Positions 1-5,509 of a stretch of DNA of 12,703 nucleotides are shown here, piece after piece. Positions within the stretch are counted from its first letter, which is position 1. Each line of letters begins with the position of its first letter. The translations under genes and the position numbers were made by a program. The DNA comes from CABRXV01 sp900754955. GTDB taxonomy: Bacteria; Actinomycetota; Coriobacteriia; Coriobacteriales; Eggerthellaceae. The stretch covers positions 1 to 12,703 of the forward strand of contig CABRXV010000060.1 of NCBI GenBank assembly GCA_902475005.1. The letters are read 5' to 3'. The notes beneath the pieces were generated by a model that was not told the origin of the DNA, searched no databases, and saw only the letters and a list, made by a program, of their open reading frames with translations.

Positions 1-2
1 TG

Positions 3-416
3 CGCGTGCGCTACGTGGTGGGCGAGGCCATGCAGCCGTTTCTCGACCGCCTCGTGGGGGAGAGCCCGCTTGCGGGCGTGCTCGTTCCCCTGACGGTGCG
101 CAACGGCTTCTTCGGCGGCAACGTCGACGTGACGGGTCTGCTCTGCGGCTGCGACATCGCCACCGCGATCGCCGCCGCGCGCGCCGATGCCGCTGCTGGT
201 GCCTCCACCGCCGATGGCGCCCTCGACGTACCTGCGCTCCGCGACCTTTTCGTCATCCCGCGCGTCGTTCTCAACGACGCCCTCGTGACGCTTGACGATA
301 TGACCGTGGAGGAAATCGGGAAGGCAGCGGGCGTGCAGGTCTCCGTGGTATCCTGTAACCCGTTGGATTATCTGCCGGAGCTCATCGAACTCGCGGCGCA
401 GGCGGATGGGCGCTAG
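3..416 (+). CDS. DUF512 family protein, C-terminal part (5' end outside window)
   Basis: The reading frame is open from the first bases of the window, so this is the C-terminal ~138 residues of a longer protein. The visible part resembles the DUF512 domain: a G-G-x-V-x-V-T-G-L-L-x-G motif (FFGGNVDVTGLLCGCDI) followed by a loop, then IPRVVLND...TLDDMTVEEIG and a hydrophobic beta-strand near the end. Complete members usually have an N-terminal PDZ-like region and a radical-SAM-like or Fe-S part; those would lie upstream and cannot be judged here. In clostridia and relatives this gene commonly sits directly before der, as it does here with a 60-nt gap, which supports the call. The molecular function of the family is not established. 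The internal GTG at position 6 is an artefact of the window edge, not a start. Confidence 0.8.
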   Translation, partial: RVRYVVGEAMQPFLDRLVGESPLAGVLVPLTVRNGFFGGNVDVTGLLCGCDIATAIAAARADAAAGASTADGALDVPALRDLFVIPRVVLNDALVTLDDMTVEEIGKAAGVQVSVVSCNPLDYLPELIELAAQADGR

Positions 417-476
417 CCGCTGTCTGTTCCGCCGCCCGTTTCGGCTCGAAATACGAAAGGCATAGAGGAAACAGCT

Positions 477-1796
477 ATGGCACTGCCGATTGTCGCGGTT
501 GTCGGACGCCCGAACGTGGGCAAGTCCACGCTCGTCAACCGCATCGCACAGGCCGACGAGGCCATCGTCCACGAGATGCGCGGCGTCACGCGCGACCGCT
601 CCTACCACCGCGCCGACTGGAACGGCGTGGAGTTCACGCTCATCGACACGGGCGGCATCGAGATGGGAAGCGACGACGCTTTTCAAGGCTCCATCCGCAG
701 CCAGGCGTTCGAGGGCGCCAACGAGGCCGACGTCATCCTGTTCGTCGTGGACGGCAAGACGGGCATCAACGCCGACGACGAGGAGGTGGCCCGCATCCTG
801 CGCAAGGCGCAGAAGCCGGTGTTCCTCGTAGTGAACAAGCTCGACACGCCGGGCCGCGAGGAGGGCGTGTGGGAGTTCTACCAGCTCGGCCTCGGCGAGC
901 CGTGGGCCATCTCGGCGATGCACGGCCACAACACGGGCGACTTGCTCGACGCGGTGGTGGACGCCCTGCGCGAGCGCGGGCTCGACCATCCCGAGGAAGA
1001 GGACGACGACGCCATCAACGTGGCGATCATCGGCCGTCCGAACGCGGGCAAATCCTCGCTCACCAACCGCCTCACCAACAACAACCGCTCCATCGTGAGC
1101 GACGTGGCGGGCACCACGCGCGACGCCGTCGACACGCTCGTCGAGCACGAGGGCACGCGCTACCGCATCGTCGACACGGCGGGCCTGCGCCGCAAGAGCC
1201 TCATCGACGAGGACGTGGAGTACTACGGCTTTGTGCGCGCCATGCGCGCGATCGACCGCGCTGACGTGGCGCTGCTCGTCGTGGACGCCTCGATCGGCCT
1301 CACGAACGAGGACCAGCGCGTAGCGGGTTACGCGGCCGAGCGCGGCTGCGCCATGGTCATCGTCCTCAACAAGTGGGACCTCGCCGAGGGCCCCGAGCTC
1401 AAGGCGAAAATCCGCGAGCGCATCGCCGACCGCATGACGTTCGTGGGCTACGCCCCCGTGATCGCCATCTCGGCGCTGACGGGCAAGAAGGTCGACCGCG
1501 TGTGGGGCGCCATCGATCAGGCGTACGAGAACTTCAGCAAGACGCTGCCCACCAACCAGCTCAACACGTGGCTGTCGGGCATTCGCGAGGGCGGCCACAC
1601 CATCAGCAAGGGCAAGACGGTGCTGCGCATGAAGTACGTGACGCAGACGGGCACCTGCCCGCCGGTGTTCACCTTCTTCTGCAACCGCCCCGACGTGCTC
1701 GACGACAACTACGAGCGCTTCCTTGAGAATCGCCTGCGTGCTGCCTTCGACCTGTCGGGCACGCCCATTCGCCTCAAGTTTAAGAAGAAGGATTAG
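477..1796 (+). CDS. der: Ribosome biogenesis GTPase Der (EngA)
   Basis: Der is an essential tandem-domain GTPase that binds the 50S subunit during its assembly. Both G domains are intact. Domain 1 has GRPNVGKS at residues 10-17, the G2 threonine in VTRDR (38), DTGG at 57-60 and NKLD at 120-123. Domain 2 has GRPNAGKS at 186-193, GTTRD near 212-216, DTAG at 233-236 and NKWD at 298-301. The two are joined by an acidic linker (EEEDDD, about 173-178). The remaining ~90 residues form the KH-like domain and end in the basic tail LKFKKKD. At 439 aa the length is normal for the family. The ATG is preceded by AGAGGAAA about 7 nt upstream. It sits between a DUF512 gene and plsY-gpsA, an order known from clostridia. 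No anomalies are seen. Confidence 0.98.
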   Translation: MALPIVAVVGRPNVGKSTLVNRIAQADEAIVHEMRGVTRDRSYHRADWNGVEFTLIDTGGIEMGSDDAFQGSIRSQAFEGANEADVILFVVDGKTGINADDEEVARILRKAQKPVFLVVNKLDTPGREEGVWEFYQLGLGEPWAISAMHGHNTGDLLDAVVDALRERGLDHPEEEDDDAINVAIIGRPNAGKSSLTNRLTNNNRSIVSDVAGTTRDAVDTLVEHEGTRYRIVDTAGLRRKSLIDEDVEYYGFVRAMRAIDRADVALLVVDASIGLTNEDQRVAGYAAERGCAMVIVLNKWDLAEGPELKAKIRERIADRMTFVGYAPVIAISALTGKKVDRVWGAIDQAYENFSKTLPTNQLNTWLSGIREGGHTISKGKTVLRMKYVTQTGTCPPVFTFFCNRPDVLDDNYERFLENRLRAAFDLSGTPIRLKFKKKD

Positions 1797-1802
1797 CGGC
1801 GC

Positions 1803-1821
1803 GGCGGCGCATCGCGCCGTC
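1803..1821 (+). terminator. Hairpin after der (possible terminator without U-tract)
   Basis: An 8-bp stem (GGCGGCGC pairing with GCGCCGTC, one G-T pair) closes a 3-nt ATC loop, starting 6 nt after the der stop codon. No T-run follows, so this is either a weak intrinsic terminator of the GC-rich type or an mRNA 3'-end stabilising hairpin. The position just behind a stop codon is the main support. Confidence 0.35.
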
Positions 1822-1826
1822 CGTGC

Positions 1827-1832
1827 TATAAC
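1827..1832 (+). promoter_or_regulatory. plsY: Possible -10 element upstream of plsY
   Basis: TATAAC lies in the 162-nt gap between der and plsY, just behind the der hairpin. No recognisable -35 is present at 16-18 nt upstream, since that stretch is the hairpin itself. If used, it would leave a leader of about 120 nt before the plsY GTG. Low confidence. Confidence 0.2.
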
Positions 1833-1958
1833 GGGCAGCGGGGCGCATCTGCCCATCCGCACGGTCAGTTCGCGCCGGCTGCTGCGGGTGCGGAACGGAC
1901 GCCCCGCTGCCTGCGTGCGTCTGCCGCTGTTTCGAAGATGTTGATGAAGGAGATTGAA

Positions 1959-2615
1959 GTGCTCGTTGCGTTAGGGCTGTTCGTGGTGTGCTTCCTGCTG
2001 GGGTCGATCCCCTGGGGCGTCGTCATTTCCGAGGTGTTCTTCAAGAAGGACATCCGCCAGGAGGGATCGGGCAACATCGGCACCACCAACGCCATGCGCT
2101 CGCTCGGCAAGATCGGCGGCGGCGCGGTGTTCCTGCTCGACTTCGGCAAGGGGCTCCTGTCGGGTTTCCTCGCGCTGCTCGCGTGCTGGTACCTGCTGCC
2201 GGGCGGCGGTCTCGCGCCCGATTCGCTTATCACGTACGACACGATGCTCGCGCTGTCGTTCATGGGCTGCATCTTCGGTCACATTTTCAGCCCGTGGCTC
2301 GGCTTCAAGGGCGGCAAGGGCATCGCGGTGGCCGTCGGCTGCCTGTTCGTCACGCTCGGTCCCGTGCCGGCACTCATCGAGATCGCGCTGTTCGCGGTGA
2401 TCGTCATCGCGACGCGCTACGTGTCGGCGGGCTCCGTCGCGGCGGCGGTGCTCTGCCCGTTTCTCGCGCTCTACGTGTTCTGGGGCGAGTGGCTGGCGTT
2501 TGCGCTCGTGACGATCAGCGCGCTCGTGGTGATCTGGGCGCATCGCGGCAACATCGACCGTCTGCGTCGTGGCACCGAGCGCCGCATCGGCGACAAGAAG
2601 AAGCAGGAGGCGTAG
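1959..2615 (+). CDS. plsY: Glycerol-3-phosphate acyltransferase PlsY (acyl-phosphate dependent)
   Basis: PlsY is an integral membrane enzyme that transfers an acyl group from acyl-phosphate to sn-glycerol-3-phosphate, giving lysophosphatidate. Family signatures are present: LGSIPWG (residues 14-20), the substrate-binding loop GSGNIGTTN (36-44), DFGKG (61-65) and GHIFSPWLGFKGGKG (107-121), with at least five hydrophobic membrane segments and a basic C-terminal tail. I chose the GTG at 1959 because AAGGAG sits at 1947-1952, 6 nt upstream. It gives 218 aa beginning directly in the first membrane segment, as in other PlsY. An in-frame ATG at 1938 would add seven residues but has no ribosome binding site. 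The TAG stop abuts the gpsA GTG with no spacer, so the two genes are translationally linked. Confidence 0.95.
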   Translation: MLVALGLFVVCFLLGSIPWGVVISEVFFKKDIRQEGSGNIGTTNAMRSLGKIGGGAVFLLDFGKGLLSGFLALLACWYLLPGGGLAPDSLITYDTMLALSFMGCIFGHIFSPWLGFKGGKGIAVAVGCLFVTLGPVPALIEIALFAVIVIATRYVSAGSVAAAVLCPFLALYVFWGEWLAFALVTISALVVIWAHRGNIDRLRRGTERRIGDKKKQEA

Positions 2616-3620
2616 GTGAAGGTATCGGTCATCGGCGCTGGCTCGTGGGGCACGGCGCTCGCGCAGGTTCTCGCGTCCAACCGCCACAACGTGGGGCTCT
2701 GGGCGCGCAAGCCCGAGGTGGTCTCGGGCATCAACGAACAGCACCGCAACCCGCGCTACCTCTCCGATGTGGAGCTTTCGCCCGATATCGTGGCGACGCT
2801 GTCGTACCGCGACACGCTGCTGCGCGCCCGCGCGGTGCTCGTGGTCACGCCGTCGCACATGGTGCGCGGCGTGGGGCGCGCGCTGTCCGACGTAATCGAC
2901 GCCGACCTGCCGATCCTCATCTGCTCGAAGGGCATCGAGGAGGGCAGCGGCATGCTGCCGATCGACGTCATGGCGCAGGAGGTGGGCAACGCGGCCCGCG
3001 TGGCCGTGCTGTCGGGACCCAACCACGCCGAGGAGGTCATCAAGGGCACGCCAGCGGCCACGGTGATTGCCAGTTCATCGCCCGACACGGCGGCGTTCTT
3101 CCGCGATTTGCTCGCCATCGATGCCTTCCGTGCCTACACGTCTGACGATCCGGTGGGCGTGGAGCTGTGCGCGGCGTTCAAGAACGTGATTGCCATTGCG
3201 GTGGGCGTTGCCTACGGCATGGGCTTCGGCGACAACACGGCTGCCATGCTCATCACGCGCGGTCTTGCCGAGATGAGCCGCATGGTGGTAGCGTGCGGCG
3301 GCGAGGCGCTCACGTGCATGGGGCTCGCGGGCACGGGCGACATGGTGGCCACGTGCATGTCGAAGCATTCGCGCAACCGCCGTTTCGGCGAGGAGTACGT
3401 GGCATGTGGCAAGACGCTTGCCGACTTCGAGGCCGACACGCACATGGTGGTGGAGGGTGCGCTCGCCTGCAAGACCATCGAGCCGCTCGCGCGACGCGTC
3501 GGCGTGGAGCTGCCCATCACCGACGTGGTACGCGAGGTGGTGTGGAACGGCGCCGATCCGCGCGAGGCGGCGAAGGTGCTCACGAACCGCCCGCTCAAGA
3601 GCGAGTTCTACGGGATCTAG
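2616..3620 (+). CDS. gpsA: Glycerol-3-phosphate dehydrogenase [NAD(P)+]
   Basis: GpsA reduces dihydroxyacetone phosphate to sn-glycerol-3-phosphate in the cytoplasm, making the substrate of the PlsY encoded immediately upstream. The N-terminal Rossmann dinucleotide motif GAGSWGTA is at residues 7-14. Lys105 in CSKGIEE and Lys189 in AAFKNVIAIAVG are the conserved active-site lysines, and GPNHAEEV and NRRFGEE are also family-typical. At 334 aa the length is standard. The start is GTG with AGGAGG at 2605-2610, inside the end of plsY, 5 nt upstream. The gene is the last of the der-plsY-gpsA run and is followed by a strong hairpin and the parS region. In clostridia spoIVA often follows; it is absent here, as expected for a non-sporulating actinobacterium. 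Confidence 0.97.
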   Translation: MKVSVIGAGSWGTALAQVLASNRHNVGLWARKPEVVSGINEQHRNPRYLSDVELSPDIVATLSYRDTLLRARAVLVVTPSHMVRGVGRALSDVIDADLPILICSKGIEEGSGMLPIDVMAQEVGNAARVAVLSGPNHAEEVIKGTPAATVIASSSPDTAAFFRDLLAIDAFRAYTSDDPVGVELCAAFKNVIAIAVGVAYGMGFGDNTAAMLITRGLAEMSRMVVACGGEALTCMGLAGTGDMVATCMSKHSRNRRFGEEYVACGKTLADFEADTHMVVEGALACKTIEPLARRVGVELPITDVVREVVWNGADPREAAKVLTNRPLKSEFYGI

Positions 3621-3630
3621 CAGCGAAGAG

Positions 3631-3651
3631 ACGCGCGTGCGGCATGCGCGT
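3631..3651 (+). terminator. Strong hairpin after gpsA (possible terminator)
   Basis: A 9-bp stem (ACGCGCGTG pairing with TATGCGCGT-type bases read as CATGCGCGT, one G-T pair) closes a CGG loop, 10 nt after the gpsA stop. The following bases (GTTGCGGTGTG) contain no T-run, so termination by this hairpin alone is uncertain. It lies at the convergent end between gpsA and the Ogt-like gene. Confidence 0.45.
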
Positions 3652-3670
3652 GTTGCGGTGTGTTCGATAC

Positions 3671-3701
3671 CCAAACAAATGTTTCACGTGAAACATTGCG
3701 G
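3671..3701 (+). repeat. 31-bp direct repeat, copy 1 (contains parS site 1)
   Basis: This 31-bp stretch recurs without mismatch at 3894-3924. It runs from CCAAACAA through the 16-bp parS core to TTGCGG. Identity stops abruptly at both ends. The conserved flanks exceed the palindrome needed for ParB binding. Confidence 0.95.
3680..3695. other. parS: parS centromere site 1
   Basis: TGTTTCACGTGAAACA is an exact match to the chromosomal parS consensus described in Bacillus (TGTTNCACGTGAAACA), the binding site of ParB/Spo0J. The palindrome extends to 20 bp (AATGTTTCACGTGAAACATT, 3678-3697). By established knowledge, ParB loads at such sites as a CTP-dependent clamp, spreads, and recruits SMC condensin for origin segregation. 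No parA or parB gene is in the window, so this would be a site acting at a distance from them. It lies in untranslated sequence between the 3' ends of convergent genes. Confidence 0.93.
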
Positions 3702-3730
3702 GTGAAGGGGATGCGGATCGTACGCGATTT

Positions 3731-3749
3731 TGCGGACAACGGTTCCGCA
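3731..3749. repeat. Inverted repeat between the parS sites (TGCGGA...TCCGCA)
   Basis: Arms TGCGGA (3731-3736) and TCCGCA (3744-3749) are perfect complements around a 7-nt spacer. The same hexamer arms recur in swapped order at 3808-3825, and further single TGCGGA copies occur at 3712, 3871 and 3887. The function is unknown. It could act as a hairpin at the end of gpsA transcripts or as a protein-binding site. Confidence 0.45.
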
Positions 3750-3807
3750 GGTATGTGTGTGCTTCCCGCGCGGCGACGAGCCGAAACGCATAACGGGAAC
3801 CGGTGCT

Positions 3808-3825
3808 TCCGCAGGCGCGTGCGGA
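3808..3825. repeat. Inverted repeat between the parS sites (TCCGCA...TGCGGA)
   Basis: Arms TCCGCA (3808-3813) and TGCGGA (3820-3825) flank a GGCGCG spacer, the mirror arrangement of the inverted repeat at 3731-3749. The sequence CGTTTC follows. No gene is seen in 3702-3893; the short open frames crossing it have no ribosome binding site or family resemblance. Confidence 0.4.
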
Positions 3826-3893
3826 CGTTTCTGGCTAGGCGTCTCCTGCGGGCGCATCGATTATGCTGCATGCGGATGACGGAGCGTGCGGAG

Positions 3894-3924
3894 CCAAACA
3901 AATGTTTCACGTGAAACATTGCGG
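3894..3924 (+). repeat. 31-bp direct repeat, copy 2 (contains parS site 2)
   Basis: Perfect copy of 3671-3701, same orientation, start-to-start distance 223 bp. It ends 23 nt from the stop codon of the minus-strand Ogt-like gene. Confidence 0.95.
3903..3918. other. parS: parS centromere site 2
   Basis: A second exact TGTTTCACGTGAAACA, again within the 20-bp perfect palindrome. It lies 223 bp from site 1, close to 21 helical turns. Two such close sites are typical of ParB-loading clusters near replication origins, but neither the origin nor parAB can be seen here. Confidence 0.93.
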
Positions 3925-3947
3925 CAGGGGCGGTACGCGCGTTTCGG

Positions 3948-4421
3948 TTATGCGTTGCGGCGCTCGAGCTCGAGGAAGGCGGCGCGCAGCTGGGCGTGCT
4001 TGTCGGATCCCGAGGGCTTGCCGTTTGCGCCCACTACGCGGTGCGCGGGAATGAGCGCCACGATGGGGTTCTTCTTCACGGCCGACCCCACCATGCGGAA
4101 CGATTCAGGGCTTCCCACGGCAGCGGCGATGTCGGCGTTGGTGCGCGTCTGACCGTAGGGGATGGCTTCCACGGCGTGCCACACACGCTTCTGGAAGTCG
4201 GTGCCGTCGGGTGCGAGCGGCAAATCGAATGCAGTGCGTTTGCCCGCGAAGTACTCGAGCAGCTCGGTGGCGCAGGCGTTGGACAGCTCGCTCGGCTTGC
4301 AGGTGCCTGCCAGCTTCGCCTTACCGAGGACCACCGCGCACACGGCATCGCCCGCAACGCCGATGGTGAGGGGGCCGTGAGGGGTTCGGTAAGTGTAATA
4401 GGAGCGATCCTTCGAGGTCAT
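3948..4421 (-). CDS. Ogt/MGMT-fold alkyltransferase-like protein with Cys-to-Ala active site
   Basis: The protein (157 aa) has the two-part architecture of Ogt/Ada-C O6-alkylguanine-DNA alkyltransferases: an N-terminal beta domain (SYYTYRTPHGPLTIG...) and a C-terminal DNA-binding and acceptor domain (FQKRVWHAVEAIPYGQT...). In place of the acceptor motif PCHRV it has PAHRV, with Ala126 (codon GCG) where the cysteine belongs. Counting against human MGMT keeps the register: Arg109 matches Arg128 and Glu153 matches Glu172, but Asn95 replaces Tyr114, and Ser139-Asp140 replace Tyr158-Ser159. It should therefore not demethylate DNA. Alkyltransferase-like (ATL) proteins with Trp or Ala at this position bind O6-alkylguanine and hand it to nucleotide excision repair, which is the likeliest role. 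The start chosen is the ATG at 4421, with AAAGGA at 4429-4434; an upstream ATG at 4460 would add 13 residues but has no good ribosome binding site. Automated annotation would probably call it ogt, which would mislead. Confidence 0.88.
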   Translation of the reverse strand: MTSKDRSYYTYRTPHGPLTIGVAGDAVCAVVLGKAKLAGTCKPSELSNACATELLEYFAGKRTAFDLPLAPDGTDFQKRVWHAVEAIPYGQTRTNADIAAAVGSPESFRMVGSAVKKNPIVALIPAHRVVGANGKPSGSDKHAQLRAAFLELERRNA

Positions 4422-4454
4422 GGAGCCGTCCTTTCCGCATACGCGCGGCATCCT

Positions 4455-4466
4455 GCGCATATGCGC
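4455..4466. promoter_or_regulatory. 12-bp palindrome in the leader of the Ogt-like gene
   Basis: GCGCATATGCGC is a perfect palindrome located between the predicted -10 (4481-4486) and the start codon (4421), that is, just after the probable transcription start. The position suits a repressor operator, but a 12-bp GC-rich palindrome can also occur by chance. Confidence 0.3.
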
Positions 4467-4480
4467 GGTCGTGCTTCTCC

Positions 4481-4486
4481 ATTATA
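4481..4486 (-). promoter_or_regulatory. -10 element of the Ogt-like gene
   Basis: On the minus strand this reads TATAAT, a perfect -10, 60 nt before the chosen ATG. The -35 region at 17-nt spacing (GCTCTG) is a poor match to TTGACA, so the promoter may need an activator, or the real -35 may be divergent. It is the best promoter-like element in this GC-rich gap. Confidence 0.5.
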
Positions 4487-4530
4487 GGCGATGCGTCCAC
4501 AGGCAGAGCACCACCGCGCCGACTCAACCT

Positions 4531-4552
4531 GATGACAAGCGGCGACAAGCGG
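4531..4552 (+). promoter_or_regulatory. Tandem box pair 1 (GRYGAYAARYGG x2)
   Basis: GATGACAAGCGG (4531-4542) overlaps GGCGACAAGCGG (4541-4552), a 10-bp direct repeat that places both boxes on one face of the helix. A third, degenerate unit (GGACAGGTCA) follows. The pair lies about 45 bp upstream of the -10 of the Ogt-like gene and about 245 bp upstream of rpe. Related boxes in the opposite orientation are at 4568-4579 and 4669-4691. The binding protein is unknown. Confidence 0.5.
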
Positions 4553-4567
4553 ACAGGTCATTTGCCA

Positions 4568-4579
4568 CCATTTGTCGCC
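4568..4579 (-). promoter_or_regulatory. Single box (GRYGAYAARYGG), reverse orientation
   Basis: The minus strand reads GGCGACAAATGG. Its GGCGACAA arm is a perfect inverted repeat with the second box of pair 1 (4541-4548), so the two could form an operator or a hairpin with a 23-nt spacer. A degenerate neighbour, CATTTGCCAC, precedes it by 10 bp on the plus strand. Confidence 0.45.
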
Positions 4580-4668
4580 ACGGCGTCGGACGCCGCGTAG
4601 GGAGAATGTTGCGATGCAGCAAACGCCGCTCGCGGATGGCGGGGTGCAGTTGGCGTCGAACGAGCCGT

Positions 4669-4691
4669 CCACTTGTCATCCGCTTATCATC
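4669..4691 (-). promoter_or_regulatory. Tandem box pair 2, reverse orientation
   Basis: On the minus strand this reads GATGATAAGCGG (4691-4680) followed by GATGACAAGTGG (4680-4669), an 11-bp-spaced direct repeat. It is the inverted counterpart of pair 1, centre to centre about 138 bp away, and lies about 60 bp upstream of a candidate -10 for rpe. The rest of the 375-bp gap 4422-4796 contains no recognisable gene. Confidence 0.5.
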
Positions 4692-4752
4692 GCTGTCGTG
4701 CGTGCATTGTGAGCGCGGCGGCGCATGGCGGGGCGGGGGTGCGTGCTTGCGC

Positions 4753-4758
4753 TACAAT
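4753..4758 (+). promoter_or_regulatory. rpe: Possible -10 element of the rpe operon
   Basis: TACAAT lies 38 nt before the rpe ATG. The region where a -35 would be (about 4730-4735) is a run of G and C and does not match TTGACA. The boxes just upstream could supply activator binding, which is inference. Confidence 0.35.
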
Positions 4759-4796
4759 GATTCGCATCTGACGGCTTCCAAGGCAAGGATGCGCTT

Positions 4797-5504
4797 ATGT
4801 ACGAACAGGTGAAGATCGCCCCCTCGATCCTTTCGGCCGACTTCATGAACCTCGGCCGCGACATCGCCATGATCGAGCAGGCGGGTGCGGATTGGGTTCA
4901 CGTGGACGTGATGGACGGCCACTTCGTCCCGAACCTCTCGATGGGCGTGCCCATCGTCAAGCAGCTCAAGAAGATCACCGAGATGCCGCTCGACGTGCAC
5001 CTCATGATCTCGAATCCCCTTGTGCAGATCCCCTGGTTCCTCGGCGCCGGCGCGGACTCCATCACGGTGCATGCCGAAGTGCTCTACGGCGACGATCTCG
5101 TGCGCGCGGTCGATATGATCCACGAGGGCGGCGCGCGTGCGGCGGTGGCGCTCAAGCCGCGCACGCCCGTCGAAGCACTGCGCGAGGTGATCGGCAAGCT
5201 CGACATGGTGCTCGTCATGAGCGTGGAGCCCGGTTTCTCGGGCCAGAGCTACATCGAGGGCACCGACGAGCGCATCGCCGCCGTGGTGCGCATGGCTCGT
5301 AAAGCGGGTGCCGCACCGCTCATCCAGGTGGACGGCGGCATCGGCGTGAAAACGGCCCCGATCGTGGCGGCGACGGGGGCCGACGTGCTCGTGTGCGGCA
5401 ACGCCGTGTTCGCGGCCGACGATCCCGCCGCGGCGGTCTCTGCCGTGCGTGACGCGGCAACCGGCGCCCAGCAGGATCGCACCGCCAACGGGCAGGAGGC
5501 GTAA
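4797..5504 (+). CDS. rpe: Ribulose-phosphate 3-epimerase
   Basis: Rpe interconverts D-ribulose 5-phosphate and D-xylulose 5-phosphate in the cytoplasmic pentose phosphate pathway. The TIM-barrel signatures appear in order: IAPSILSADF (7-16), HVDVMDGHFVPN (35-46, catalytic Asp37 and metal-binding His35), DVHLMI (66-71, His68), ITVHAE, ALKPRTP, VEPGFSGQ, the second catalytic Asp in IQVDGGIG, and the phosphate-binding GADVLVCGNAVF. At 235 aa it is slightly longer than usual owing to a polar tail. AAGGA at 4785-4789 precedes the ATG by 7 nt. The stop is 5 nt before the cysteine desulfurase start, so the two are probably co-transcribed, although no metabolic link is obvious. Confidence 0.97.
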   Translation: MYEQVKIAPSILSADFMNLGRDIAMIEQAGADWVHVDVMDGHFVPNLSMGVPIVKQLKKITEMPLDVHLMISNPLVQIPWFLGAGADSITVHAEVLYGDDLVRAVDMIHEGGARAAVALKPRTPVEALREVIGKLDMVLVMSVEPGFSGQSYIEGTDERIAAVVRMARKAGAAPLIQVDGGIGVKTAPIVAATGADVLVCGNAVFAADDPAAAVSAVRDAATGAQQDRTANGQEA

Positions 5505-5509
5505 CGACC

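Noticed and set aside
1938..1958. ATG at 1938 as the plsY start
   Set aside because: No ribosome binding site precedes it, whereas AAGGAG at 1947-1952 is ideally placed for the GTG at 1959, and the resulting N-terminus matches the family.
3660..3919. Small open frames across the parS region on both strands
   Set aside because: They consist largely of the parS repeats read as codons (the MFHVKH or NVSRET type), have no ribosome binding sites, and overlap the intergenic repeats.
3671..3924. Mobile-element or att-site explanation for the 31-bp direct repeats
   Set aside because: The 192 bp between them encode no transposase or integrase, and the core is an exact parS consensus, which explains the palindrome better.
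4491..4500. Possible DnaA box (GCGTCCACA)
   Set aside because: It shares only the TCCACA end with TTATCCACA and stands alone; together with housekeeping flanks it does not support an origin here.
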